Positions 23,744 to 35,316 of a stretch of DNA of 64,000 bases are shown here, in pieces. Numbering within the stretch: the stretch's first letter is position 1; each line of letters begins with the position of its first letter. The translations under genes and the position numbers were made by a program. A model generated the notes under the pieces. The model saw only the letters and a program-made list of their open reading frames with translations. It did no database searches and was not told the origin of the DNA. The DNA is from Calcarisporiella thermophila CBS 279.70 (Eukaryota > Calcarisporiellomycota): positions 779,311-843,310 of the forward strand of contig NW_027192198.1 in the NCBI RefSeq assembly GCF_041956535.1, given 5' to 3'.

Positions 23744-25027
23744 TTATTTAATTTTTCGCAAGTGCTCTCCTGTGGCAAGCACGGTGAGCTCGTCTCCAAT
23801 CGACACGGATCCGGCTAGGACCAAATATCGGTTAGTGTCCCATCCATCTGTCTATGCATCTAGTAACCGAAGAAATTCCAGAGCTTACAGGTTGTCTTCA
23901 TGACACAGTTCATTCCAAAGCAGGCGGTGTAAGGCGCCCCCTTATCCACCCGCCTGTATCCCTGAAGGGTCCTCTGCGGCTGGTGCTTAGGGTGGGGCTC
24001 GCCGGTCTCATGATTGACGTTGGGGATGGTGCAGCGTGTGCATCTGCAAGCGACATGGTACTCCACACCTCCAATGGTAAAGCTTAGCCAGGTGTCTTCG
24101 GAGAAGGGAGAGCATCCGCTCACCACCACATTGGGGCGGAAGTGTAGAATGTGAACGGGCGTCTCAAGCCGAGAGTTGAGATCTTCGAGAGATGCCTCGG
24201 AGATCAGAAGCATGGGGAAATAGTCTTGAAACGCAGACTATACAAAACAAAAGAGAAAGCGGATTGGCAGGGTTGAGTGGATTGGCTTGTTGGCCAGGAT
24301 TTTCGTTCTTGGCCACGCGCAAGCAAGCAGTATTACCTGTGCCTGGAACCCTAGCTCTTGCTCACTCGGAGTATGATGCTCCACCTTACGGATACCCTCC
24401 AAAGACTTGTGCACGAGCCTGACCTCTTTTCCGAGGAACCGGCTTAACCACTCGGCAGCTGCATCGCCCATGTCATAGGCATCGACCTTATCCGCCCACA
24501 CTTGCACCACCACCTTACGTTGTACGATGGCTTGTCTGGCAAATTAAAGAAGTAGTGAAAAAAAATTTTTGACCGTGGAGGCGACGGCCTACTTACGTTG
24601 GAACCAGGGGAAGTTCCAATTCTTCCATTCCAGGAGCTGTAAGAGTGAGTGTGCCTCCCGTTGGGTGATTGGGGTCTTCGTGTATGTTGGGGGTGATAAG
24701 CACCATCCTCGGAGACTCGCGTTGCGAGAGCTTGTTCATATCAGAAGTTATAATAGCCCATTGCCTATCATATTTGAAACCATCTACATCGGAAATATTT
24801 GGAGATATTAAAAAACAATCCAAAGGCAACATGGTCGATGGAAAAACGCTTAATCACATTGGTTGATGGTGAGTGAGGTCTGAGGCACACCTCGGCACGA
24901 TTTAATTGGATAGATATAGAGCTAGCAGAGGGCCAAAGCATCATGAGAAACGGCACAAAAACCTCATGGGCCCAGCCATCACTCAACGAGGAATTACCTG
25001 GGAGACTTTGATATGTTCAGTCACCAT
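23744..25027 (-). CDS. MOSC-domain protein (mARC-like molybdenum cofactor oxidoreductase)
   Basis: Exons joined from ATG at 25027 give VTEHIKVSQ|LYIYPIKSCRGVPQ...INQY|GFKYDRQWAII at the N-terminus. This is the beta-barrel MOSC_N motif (YPIKSC...G..YDR.W). Then come SPRMVLITPNI, VVVQVWADKVDAYDMGDAAAEWLSRFLG and, in the MOSC domain, FRPNVVVSG, EDTWLSFTIGGVEYHVACRCTRCTIPNV and GAPYTACFGMNC. The last exon gives SGSVSIGDELTVLATGEHL. The conserved Cys of CTRC, which binds Mo in the MOSC/mARC family, is visible, as is the N-x3-(T/E)G region after it. Related proteins reduce N-hydroxylated compounds using cytochrome b5. No clear N-terminal membrane anchor is seen with this start, so the 5' end may be incomplete. 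The substrate is unknown. Confidence 0.88.
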
Positions 25028-25494
25028 CGCGTCCTTCACAACCGCAGGCGAAGAGTCCAAATCTTGCAAATGGGTGCCTTTATTTGGCCACGGTCTATAG
25101 ATATATATATATATATATAAACTCAAGACCAACGCTGACTCACAAGGAGTGCTCTGTGACTGCCCAGGAGATGCAAATCAAGTCCCTATTCGCCTTCCGC
25201 TCGAGCATTCCATGACTGCCAAAGCGGAAGGCGAATCTAATCGATGCATTTACCAGACGGCCTCTGATTGGCCAGTTAAAAATAATAAGGTAAAAAAGCT
25301 TGCGCTTCTTATGTCCATTATCTCATGTAACGAGAGTTTTAGTTCATCTGCTGGATCGCTTCTCTCCCTCTCTTTCTTCCTCCCCTATCGGCCCCTCCAT
25401 CGACTTTAGAGATCATCTCGCATCATCTGTAATAACTACACACTCATCTAATACATCTATACCTCTATTTCCCCATATCCCTTAAAAATAGACC
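25028..25494. promoter_or_regulatory. Divergent upstream region of the MOSC gene and the GPI-protein gene
   Basis: A 467-bp gap between divergent starts. It contains a (TA)n run at 25095-25120 and pyrimidine-rich sequence from 25360 to 25490 just before the plus-strand ATG, a pattern typical of fungal core promoters. Confidence 0.5.
25095..25120. repeat. (TA)n dinucleotide run
   Basis: An alternating TA stretch immediately upstream of the MOSC gene start. It is a simple sequence repeat. Confidence 0.8.
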
Positions 25495-26115
25495 ATGCGG
25501 CCCATTGTTGCTCTCCTTATTTCATCTTTGTTTACTTTTGCGTATGCCTTCGACATCAATACCGTGGATAATTCCACTCGCGCTCTGTTCCCGACCTGGT
25601 GCACTCATCAAAAAGCATCGTGCGAGAACATTTGCTATGAGAATGGCCTGACGACGCAAGCCAATAACTGCGATGACAAGACTCTCGCGTACCACTGCAT
25701 CTGCAGCAACGGCCTCGCGCCGAATTCTTCGCAATACACTCAAACGATTCCCTACTTCATATGCACGACAGATCGCGAGGACTGTATTCGTGGATGCAAA
25801 ATAGCTGATGCCACCTGTGTGGCACAGTGCCATGCTAGAGCCAACTGCACTGCAACCGAGCCGAAAAAGTAAATATCCCTTCATTAATGTTAAGCACACA
25901 ATGGGGCTGATTCCGACATCTTGTTTTTTAGATACAATCGCACTAGCACTAGCACCATTGGCATGGGAACCCCCAGCAGCGTCAACCCCGCCAATAATCC
26001 AACCTCCACTAAGCCATCGGGTATCTTTGCTCAGAGCGATTCGGCTTCCTCCGGCATCAATATCGGGTTTGTGGTGTTTTTGAGCGCTGCGGTGTTCTTC
26101 TTCAGTCATTTCTAG
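25495..26115 (+). CDS. Cys-rich secreted protein with a GPI-anchor signal
   Basis: Two exons (25495-25868 and 25932-26115, 558 nt, 185 residues). An N-terminal signal peptide (MRPIVALLISSLFTFAYA) is followed by a compact domain with 12 cysteines: WCTHQKASCENICYENG, NNCDDKTLAYHCICSNGLAPN, FICTTDREDCIRGCKIAD and TCVAQCHARANC. A Ser/Thr/Asn-rich stalk follows. The C-terminus has a small-residue stretch and a hydrophobic tail (INIGFVVFLSAAVFFF), the classical GPI-attachment pattern. Several N-glycosylation sequons are present (NST, NCT, NRT). The arrangement resembles the DUF7707-type fungal cell-surface proteins, but this needs a profile search. A cell-wall or plasma-membrane location is inferred. 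No enzymatic motif is seen. Confidence 0.88.
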
Positions 26116-27593
26116 ACAATCCGTCTCGGCCGTGTAGAATATCACTCCCCCCAAAATGTCTACGACTCTTGCACGTTTAAGCTTATATATATACTATGCT
26201 TATTCTCTTTTACCTATTTCATTAATGGTCGTTCACATAATTCTCTACTTATATATCAAGATATTTTCCAGAAACTATTTTATTTCTATTTCTATATCTA
26301 TCTCTATTTCTATTTTATATTCTCTATTTACGCAACTTAACATATGCCTTCTTTTCTCCTCCTTAATACGTTTATATTCGACCAGGCCCTTATTTTCCCC
26401 CCCACTTATGACGTTCCACTCTGACTGTCTCTAAAGCATCGTCTTCAAATAAAAAAAAATAAACCCCTTGACTTACTTATTTATCCATGCTTGCTCCACG
26501 ATGAAATCTTGAGTAGTATAGCCGCATTCCATGCATGACGGCACCAACCTAAGATGAGTAAATTATGATTTTGCGGAAAAGCCCATCTAAGACCTTTCAG
26601 AATAGCGGCCTGCCTACTAGCAATGGTCCGGCGTTCCGATCCCTGTCCTCTTTGTCATAGTTTGTCAGGCACTTATGCCGTAATATGTTTGCTGCCCCTT
26701 GCATGAACCGTCCTCCCAAACCACAGTTGCGTGCAGTGTTCAGACCAATGCAAACAAGCGCTGAAAATAGGAATCAGCATTCGACATTGCCCAGGACGGA
26801 GAGATGCAGAGCCTGAAATGTCATGCCTGGCCGTCCCAAGTAAGGTTCTGCTTGCTCCGGGATATAGTTGAGTCATTGCCGAATTTGCCCATCCAGGCTT
26901 TCATTTAGAGACGTCTGGTTCAACAAGCCCTGCCACAGCCAGGTCCACCGACTCGTTTCTCAAGGCCATCGACAGATATAGAAGAATTCCGTCTTGTTTT
27001 ACCTGACAAGGCAATAGACCGACCTTTAGAATAGTGAATTTAACCCGAGAATCTCTGAAACTAAGACTAAGGAAATCCCAGAAATCTGTGGAGGGCAAAG
27101 TTGAAGGGGAGGGGGGGGGGGCGGCGAAAGTCATAGGGAAGCCAGAGAAGGAGGGGGAAATTGGGCGAGAACAAGCAGGTCTATAGGTGCCGCGGTGGGC
27201 CGAGCTTGATCGTAGAGCTGGGAGGAGAGGGAGGGATGGGAGGCGGAATACGACTCCGAGGCGCAGGACGGGCAGTTGGGCTGTGGCTTCTGGATTCGGT
27301 ATGAAGAGAGCTGAAAAAGGGAGAAGATCCCGTCTTTTCAAGAAGAGCAAATGCTGGCGAGGATTCCTCTGGGCATCTTCCGTTTGACACACACTCTGAG
27401 TCATTTGAGTCAAGGCAAATTTGATATCCGAGGATACTAAGCGAAATTACTCCTCGTGAAATTTTGAAAGTGGATTTCCTTATGCTCACCAATGAAAATT
27501 CTATAAACGGGAGGGGGGTCTCGTAAACATAAATTTTCCTTGGACTTTCTTTATTTTCCTTACTCTTTTGGATTTTTTTTCCATCACTGAAAG
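26116..27593. other. Intergenic region upstream of ALAS; TATA-like promoter near 27502
   Basis: About 1.5 kb. The first part is AT-rich 3' flank of the GPI-protein gene. A GC-rich patch at 26900-27420 carries an 11-G run (27111-27121) and low-complexity frames without domains. A CCAAT box (27489-27493) and a TATAAA-like element (27502-27507) lie about 90-105 bp before the ALAS start codon, making a plausible core promoter. Confidence 0.5.
27111..27121. repeat. 11-G homopolymer upstream of ALAS
   Basis: Eleven consecutive G on the plus strand within a purine-rich patch. A second G run of 12 lies at 20800-20811. Confidence 0.8.
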
Positions 27594-29431
27594 ATGTTGA
27601 CTGCTCTCAACCATTTTACCAAGGCTTGCCCTTTCCTCAATAAGACCTCGGTCTCCACTCTGAGAAGCCTCTCGACGAAGCCCGCCATGGGCGAGAGTGG
27701 CATGACCAATGCGCTCCTCTCGGCCGCAGAACGATGCCCCGTGATGCACAAGGCCCTCGTTGCCCGCCAGTGCGCTCATGTCTCCACCACCTCGCGGGCG
27801 GCGAAACCCGTCTCCTCCCGGGTCAATGCTGCCGCTGTCAACGAATCCTCCCCATTCATGCAACCTGTGCTGGGGACGAAGGCGGTCGAGGGTAATCATC
27901 TAGCAGTTTATCAGGAATGATGATAGGCCATGTACACTTAATTAATTGACATTCCAATAGCTTGCCCTGCGCATCAAGCCAAAGCATCGTCGACATTCGA
28001 CTATGAGGCCTTCTACAACGAAGAGATCGAGAAGAAGCACAAGGACAAGAGCTATCGCTACTTCAACAATATCAACCGGCTTGCCCAGGAGTTTCCCCGT
28101 GCGCACACGGTCAACGAGAAGGATCGTGTCACCGTGTGGTGCAGCAACGACTACTTGGGCATGGGGCGTCATCCGATGGTGGTCGATTCGATGAAGTGAG
28201 TTGCTTTTGGATGGATGTGCGATCATCCCCATCCTCCTCCCCCTCCCGATGGCTGACCTTCTCTTTGCGTCTGCATCACAGGAAAACGCTCGATCGCTAT
28301 GGTGCTGGCGCTGGTGGGACACGAAACATTGCCGGCAATGCCGCCCTTCACTTAAATTTGGAACGTGAGCTTGCTAGCCTTCACCGCAAGGAGTCCGCGC
28401 TCGTTTTCAGCTCTTGCTACGTGGCCAACGACGCCACCCTCAGCACCCTGGCCTCGAAACTTCCCGGATGTGTGATATTTTCCGACGCCTCCAACCACGC
28501 CTCCATGATCCAGGGGATTCGCCACTCGGGGGCTCGCAAAATGATCTTCCGGCACAACGATCTGGAGCACTTGGAGCAGCTTCTCCAGTCGGTGGATCTG
28601 CACGTCCCCAAGATTATCGCCTTCGAGTCGGTCTATTCGATGTGCGGCTCCGTGGGGCCGATCCGAGAAATATGCCAGCTGGCTAAGAAGTATGGTGCCA
28701 TCACCTTCTTGGATGAGGTGCATGCGGTGGGAATGTACGGCCCCCGGGGGGCGGGTGTTGCTGAACACTTGGACTATGAGATGAATGCGGCTTGTCCGCT
28801 GCCCAAGCCGGGCTCCGCCCTGGACATGGTCGACATTGTGACGGGCACGCTTGGAAAGGCCTACGGTGTGGTCGGCGGGTACATCGCTGCCTCCGCCTCG
28901 CTTGTCGACATGATTCGCTCCTACGCGCCCGGCTTTATCTTCACCACCTCGCTGCCGCCATCGGTGGTGGCCGGTGCGCTCACCTCGGTTCGATATCTGA
29001 AAGAGTCGCAGGTGGAGCGCCGCATGCAGCAGCTCAACACCCGCGAGTTGAAGCAGCGTCTGGCGGACCTTGACATCCCCGTGGTCCCGGGGCCGTCCCA
29101 CATCGTGCCCGTCCTGGTCGGGGAGGCCGAGGTGTGCCGATTTGCCTCGGACCAGCTCTTGCACGACCACAACATCTACGTGCAGGCCATCAACTATCCC
29201 ACGGTGGCCCGGGGCGAGGAGCGCCTGCGCATCACGCCCACCCCGGGACACACCCCCGAGATGATGGACCAGCTGGTGGACGCTCTGGTGGACATCTGGA
29301 AGCGCAACAGCCTGAAGAAGGTGAGCGACTGGCGCTTGGAGGGCGGTCGCGCCAATGTGGGCGTCCAGGGCCAGGAGGTGAGGCCGGTGTGGACGGAGGA
29401 GCAGCTGCAGGTACAACCCTGCGCCGCCTAA
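27594..29431 (+). CDS. HEM1: 5-aminolevulinate synthase, mitochondrial
   Basis: Exons 27594-27891, 27961-28195 and 28282-29431 (1,683 nt, 560 residues). The enzyme condenses glycine and succinyl-CoA to 5-aminolevulinate, the first step of haem synthesis. The presequence ([19 protein letters not shown]...) is Arg/Lys/Ser-rich, and three Cys-Pro haem-regulatory-type motifs occur (ACPFL, RCPVM, ACPAH; the last spans a splice junction). The catalytic core has [89 protein letters not shown] and the PLP-lysine loop [16 protein letters not shown]. The third exon is strongly GC-rich at third positions and is open on the opposite strand for over 350 codons, a codon-bias artefact. The AT-rich flanks differ sharply in composition. 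Confidence 0.97.
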
Positions 29432-30109
29432 GAGGGGCCTCGCTCCAACCTCACGGCCGACTTGCCCGGCTTCCCACCACGAAATTAATTATGTAGTCCA
29501 TACCTCCATGTTTTGTTGGTTTTGTTTAATTATCCTCCCCCCTCTTTTCAATGGCAATGCAAAAAGATAGTAATATTTTAAAAAAAATCAGAAAATGTTT
29601 TGATATATAGTTTGACATGGCCCCCTGCATGTTTTTTTAAGTTTTCTCTTTTGAATGGCCCACGAGAATTGCTTGAGCACATAATAAATTGAAATTAATG
29701 CAGATAGCCATGCCCCTCCTACGAAGCCATGAGTAGAACGAAAAGAATCCATGCAACTTAAAAACTGAATCAACATATATATATTATATATGTATATATA
29801 GATTTAGGGGCATAGTGCGTAGAGACAGGATAAGATAAAAAAGAGAATTTGAACATATATAATAATATTGTACTAATTGGGAAGATAAAAAAAAATTATT
29901 ATGTATATTGAAAAGCCATAGAAAAAAAGTATTGCGGATTAGGCTGAATAGAAGGGTCAAAATAAATACGAGAGATTAGGTGATAAGGGGGTCAGAGAAC
30001 CTAGTCCATACTGATGAACAAGAGGCGAAAAAAAAACAAGGAGAAAAGCAGGTTGAAAGGGGAAAAAAAAAGGCGAGAGAATATACATGCATAGAAAAAA
30101 GATTGCTAG
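29432..30109. other. AT-rich intergenic region, no gene seen
   Basis: Convergent 3' flanks of ALAS and the methyltransferase gene. It contains a TA-rich palindromic stretch near 29775-29800 and many A runs. Confidence 0.55.
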
Positions 30110-32218
30110 TTAAATATACCAAGTCTTTGGACGATAATACCCGTTATTCGAGGTGTCATAGTCGAACGAGGAATCCACCAGCCCACTCGGCCCACGATCT
30201 GTGGCATGGATGGAAGTCTGCCCAGAGCTTCCAAAAAGCGACTCTGAGGACGTTGCATGCCACCGCTCCAACCACCGACGTAGCCAAAACCGCCGCTTAC
30301 CGCCGGTGCTTTCCGCGGCCTCGCTGCCCGTCCGCTCCAGCCGGAGGCAGACGAAGGGCCGCTCCATAGGATCTGGAGGGGTGCTCTCGTACAGCCGGTC
30401 GGCCCAGCCTTGATAGATCTCGTCCAACACCCGCTCCACCTCCGGCATGGCCATCCCGGGCATGTTGGTGTCCTCATCGCCCTCTTTCAGGCTACGCTCA
30501 AAACTCGGGCGTGTGGTCGCCTCCCAGCTGCGCACGCACTCTCTTGCGTACTCCATATCGGTCAATTGCCCCCGCTCAAATGCTTCCCAGGCCGGTTGCG
30601 CTTGCCAGATCACATGGAAGTCTCGCACCCTCCACAGATGACACAGCTCCAGTAGCGTTTCCTTCGTTTCCCGAATGGTTCTGCAATGGTAAGGGAGAGT
30701 CATCCTCAGCATCTGCTCTCGGGTGAGGCGCCCCGCAGCTACCATGGCCCGGAGCGCCTCCTCCAGCGCCTGCACCATCTCGACGCATGCTGCTCCGCTC
30801 TCCGACGCGGATGGAAAAACAATGACCAATTGGCCTCCAGGAAGGAACTCAGCAGCACGCAAGTATAGGAATGTCAAAAGGTCGTCGTGGGCCCGTCGCT
30901 CGAAATGCAAGCGTTCAATGGGGGACACCTCCGTTGAGAAGGAAAAGACGCTGGATTTTAGGGTGGTGGGCAGCGTGGAGAGGAACTGAAGGGAGGAGAT
31001 GGAGAACCCCAGGTGAAGGTATTGATCTAAAGCACGAAAAGGGGGCGAGTTCACACCCAAATATGAATCTCTTTACCCACCTACCGATATCTCTCCCTCA
31101 AAGGGCCATCTCTTACCTGGGAAGAGCCGGCGAACCAGCGATCGCCCAATGACATGCGGAAACACATTGGAGCGCATCATCGGCTGTCTCAAACTCGACA
31201 CCGACTCTGCTCGCCTGCTTCGAACGGAGACCGTTTTCTCCGTCGTCGTGCTCCGCGACAGCCTCTTCATCTCGCTCGAGGCGGTATCCTCGTCTTCGCG
31301 ACCTTCCCTCCGTTTCTCCTTCTTGTCGGATCCATCCGCCTCGGAGTCCCTCTCCTCTTGCTCCTCATCCCTCTCTTTTTCCGGTTCCTCCAGGATGGCT
31401 TGCGGCGTTTTCAGGGGCTTTCGACCCATGGCCCCCGGTGATTTCACCGACATCTCTGCGTCTTCCTTCGGGGCCGTCTCCTCATCCTCCGACGGCGAGA
31501 AATAAATGGCGGGCGACTTTTTCTTTCTTCTTGTGGGGCTTCCGACCTCGCTCGCATCTGTTTCACTCGAGTAGTCCACGTGCCGGAATTCCTTAGGTGG
31601 GGTTCGCGGCGGCAGGGCACCCAGACTCAGGGAGCGCTGGTTTCGCGAGAACCTGTTAGGAGGAGTATCTTGGGGTTTACGAAAGTAGGAGAGATAGCTT
31701 CTTGATGGTCTGGAGAGTAGGCTGTTGGGGCAAGGGGAGAAGGGAATAAAAGGAGGGAGGTTCAGTCTACCAGCGTTGGGCAATGTAAGGACCGTGATGC
31801 AGCGTATTTACTTGAAGAGAGAGGAGAAGTCTGTTTGCGGGGTATCTACATGCGAAACTACAAAGAAGGGCTGAGGCAGTGATTGGCGCTTCCGCAGTTT
31901 TCCGGAATGGGCCCGAACAAAGCGGCTCTCGAGGTGAGGGAGGGCCTCAGCTACGGCTGCCATTCCATTCATGCCTGTTCCCATTCCTGCGATGAGGAGG
32001 GGTGGTCACTGCATGTTAATGTAAACAAACAAGGTTGCCAACGCTTACCAAACTCTGCGATCTGGAAGGTGTTGTCGTCCTCTCTCGGGAGCGGGCAGCT
32101 GTCGGCTATTTTCCAAATGTCAGTGACCAAGATTGGACCTCAGCAAACAACATGGAGACACAGACCTGCCCTTCGAATGGCGGGTAGAATACTGATCATA
32201 GTCATTTGGAATGAAGGG
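30110..32218 (-). CDS. SABATH-type SAM-dependent carboxyl methyltransferase with a long disordered insertion
   Basis: The 5' end is unresolved. The most upstream credible exon starts after an acceptor at 32219 and reads NDYDQYSTRHSKG. The next exons give ADSCPLPREDDNTFQIAEFG|MGTGMNGMAAVAEALP (SAM-binding motif I region) and FFVVSHVDTPQTDFSSLFN. The next exon has SYLSYFR, then about 165 Ser/Glu/Lys-rich residues, then SNVFPHVIGRSLVRRLFP|DQYLHLGFSISSLQFLS, which is the family's NVFP.aigrSfy..LfP....hl.fSs.slqwLS block. The C-terminal exon has GGQLVIVFPS and ATTRPSFERSL and lacks further introns. The family methylates small carboxylic acids, such as plant jasmonate or salicylate. The substrate here is unknown. 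The insertion falls in the loop before the substrate-binding helix, where homologues have only a few residues. The first codons may lie in an exon between 32280 and 32540. Confidence 0.8.
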
Positions 32219-33203
32219 CTAGAAAATGGTACACAACAATACAGGGGGGAGGGGGAAGTAAACAGGGCGATAGATTACTCAGCCGGAAGTCAATGACTCG
32301 TAGGGCAGAACGAAGCTGAAAACGGAGGAGAAAGGGGAGGAGGGGAGGCGAGGACGGGCGGAGGTAAAGACCAAAACCTGCTGAGCGGTGGCCAACAACA
32401 CACAAAAAATTATGGAGCTGAAATAGGGAAACACGTTGCAAAAAGTGGAAGAAGGGGCGAAAGACATCGATTTCCTTCCACGGCCGCGCTTTCGACAGTT
32501 TATAAAAGTCGCGGGAGCAGGGCAGGTTGTTTGTCCTCATAAAAGCTGCAAGTTCGCTAATATAGCATAGATTGGGCTCTTTAGCAAGGATTTTAGGGTT
32601 TATTGCCTGCCATTACTCAAAAATTCGGATGATGACGATGCAGGGAGGCCGAGAGGGTGAAGCCCCATGGTGCGCATCCGCTGAGCTCAGCGCCCAGCTG
32701 CCTTGAGTGGTATCAGGCCGTCCCCTCCCATGGGGCTTGGTCCCATACGAGCCTGAGGTTGTTCAAATAATATACAATGCCCTTCCCACGGCGGTCCCAT
32801 AGTGCTTCTCCTTCTCATGGTCGCCCTATTTAATGCATTTATATAATCCCATGCGTTTGCTCGCCGCAACAGTCCAAAAAAAAGCGGATGTATGCGCCCC
32901 TGGCACTACAAGCTGCAGCGCATTTTATTTATTTTTCGTTCTGCTGGTAAATTCAACCTACCTATTGTGTATAAAATAAGCCATCATCGTAATTAGCCAA
33001 TATGGGTGGCAAATAGAGTTGATTGGGATATGACGAAGACGGTGTTGAGGGCAGGTGGCTCCGAGCCTGTCCTGCCCCTACCCTACGCGTCTATCGAATC
33101 CTATCGAAAGAGTGTGGAAGGAGAAACGCGAAAAGGTTTGAACATCCATCCATCCATCCATCTTCTTTTATCGAGACGCGTGCACCCCAATATATAAAAG
33201 AAA
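32219..33203. other. Upstream region shared by the methyltransferase gene and CCT4
   Basis: It probably holds the unresolved first exon of the methyltransferase gene; a TTATAAAAG box lies near 32500-32510 on the plus strand. It also holds the CCT4 promoter. An (ATCC)5-like microsatellite sits at 33143-33162. No separate gene is evident. Confidence 0.45.
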
Positions 33204-35316
33204 ATGGCACAGGCAGCAGCAGCAGCACCAGCTCCCCAGCAACAGCAGGTCTTCAAAGACAAGGAGAAGCCTACCGAGGTACGGCTTAGCAACATCCTGG
33301 CAGCCAAAGGTAGATCCATCTCGGCTTTAATCTATGGCATCTGTGCGCTTAACTGTGTTTTTGCTGCTTAGCTGTCGCCGATGCCGTGCGCACTTCGCTT
33401 GGTCCGAGGGGAATGGACAAGATGGTAAGCCTGATCTGGCTCTCGGTTTTATGCAGGGAGATCTAACGAAATCCGCGAATATTCACTTAACAGATCAAGA
33501 CTGGCAACGGCGAGGTGGTGATCACCAACGATGGAGCAACTATTCTTAAACACATGTCGGTTCTTCATCCGGCCGCAAAAATGGTGCGCCCTTGACCACA
33601 CAATATGGACTAACTCTTGATGATCCATGTTTTACTCACATTGAATATTCTTTTAGTTGGTCGATTTGTCCGCTGCTCAAGATGTGGAGGCTGGCGATGG
33701 CACAACATCGGTGGTTGTCTTGGCGGGTAGTTTGCTTTCAGCAGCCGAAAAAATGCTGGCAAAAGGTAACCTTCTCAGCATTCCATCCTTTTCGTCCACG
33801 AATGCTAATTCGTGTTTATTTAAGGAATTCACCCCACCACCATCGCTGAATCCTTCCAGCGTGCCGCCCAGAAATCTGTAGAATACCTCACCGACATGGC
33901 TACCAAGCTTGAACTGTCCGACCGTGAATCCATGCTCAGGGCAGCAAGTACCTCCCTTAACTCTAAAGTAAACCTCCATCTAAGAATTCGGGCATTTCCA
34001 ATTTTTTCTAAATTTCCCCTTCTTCTCAGGTCGTCTCGCAATATTCCTCGCTTTTAGCGCCTATTGCTGTGGATGCAGTCATGCGAGTGATTGATCCTAC
34101 CACGGCGACCAACGTCGATCTGAAAGATGTGCGCATTGTTAAGAAGGTTGGCGGAACCATCGACGACACCGAGCTAATTGACGGGCTAGTGTTGACACAG
34201 AACGTCATTAAAAGCGCAGGTGGGCCCACGCGGGTGGAGAAGGCCAAGATTGCCCTTGTACAATTCCAGCTCTCACCCCCCAAACCAGATGTAAGTGAAT
34301 CAATCCTCCTCCTCCTCCCTCCCCTCCCAAACAGAATATTGAATACTTTGTTGTTGTTTCAGATGGAGAATCAGATCATTGTGAACGATTACCGCCAGAT
34401 GGATAAGATCCTCAAGGAGGAGCGCCAGTACCTGCTCAACATTTGCAAAAAAATCAAAAAGGCCGGATGCAATGTTCTTCTCATCCAGAAATCGATTCTG
34501 CGTGACGCAGTGAACGATCTGTCGTTGCATTTCCTGGCGAAGCTGAAGATCCTCGTGGTCAAGGATATCGAACGCGACGAGGTCGAGTTCATCTGCAAGA
34601 GCACCGGATGCAAACCGATCGCCGACATTGACTCCTTCACCGAAGACAAGCTTGGATATGCAGAGCTGGTCGACGAGGCGGAATCGTCCGGCGCCAAAAT
34701 CCTCAAATTCACCGGGCTCAAGCAGGCACAGCCCCAACAGGGACGTACCGTCTCGGTATTATGTCGCGGGGCGAACCAGCTTGTGCTGGAGGAGGCGGAG
34801 CGCTCGCTCCACGACGCACTCTGCGTGGTCCGGTGTCTTGTCAAGAAGAAGGCCCTGATTGCCGGAGGAGGCGCTCCAGAGATTGAGATATCGCAACGGC
34901 TTATGGAGTATGCAAGGAGTCTTCCTCGCGGGATGGAGGCGTACTGCTTCCAGGCCTTTGCAGAAGCGCTAGAGGTCATTCCCACCACGCTTGCGGAGAA
35001 TGCGGGCTTGCATCCGATTGCGATCGTGACCGAGCTGCGAAACCGGCACGCAAAGGGGGAGAAGACGGCGGGGATCAACGTGCGCAAGGGCACCATCTCG
35101 AACATCTTGGACGAGAATGTGATCCAACCCCTGCTGGTGTCGACGAGCGCGATCGAGCTGGCTGCAGAGACGGTGAAAATGTTGCTGAAGATTGATGACT
35201 TGGTAAGTGCATCCTGTATCGAAATTGCTTCGACGTCACAGCCCAACCTAATATTCTTGCTTATTTTCTTTTTTCCCTTGCACGTTCTTCTCCGATATTA
35301 GGTGCAGACACGATAA
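33204..35316 (+). CDS. CCT4: T-complex protein 1 subunit delta (CCT4 chaperonin)
   Basis: Eight exons. The first starts [20 protein letters not shown] and the last encodes only VQTR and the stop (TAA at 35314-35316). The group II chaperonin ATP-site motifs are intact: [57 protein letters not shown] and, near the end, [12 protein letters not shown]. Delta-subunit features include [67 protein letters not shown] and AAGG-like [20 protein letters not shown]4 is one of eight subunits of the cytosolic TRiC ring that folds actin and tubulin. Most introns are near the 5' end and are under 100 nt; the long seventh exon is GC-rich at third positions. The ATG lies only 11 bp after a TATAAA string, which is probably not a promoter element. 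Confidence 0.97.

Noticed and set aside
26901-27413. 170-codon minus-strand frame upstream of ALAS
   Set aside because: Pro/Ser/Leu low-complexity translation of a GC-rich patch with a G run.
28352-29416. 354-codon open frame antisense to aminolevulinate synthase
   Set aside because: Codon-bias artefact rich in His/Arg/Leu, with no family resemblance.
33193-33200. TATAAAAG just before CCT4
   Set aside because: It is only 11 bp from the start codon, too close to serve as the TATA box of this gene.
34389-35246. 285-codon open frame antisense to CCT4
   Set aside because: Ser/Arg-rich mirror frame of a conserved gene.
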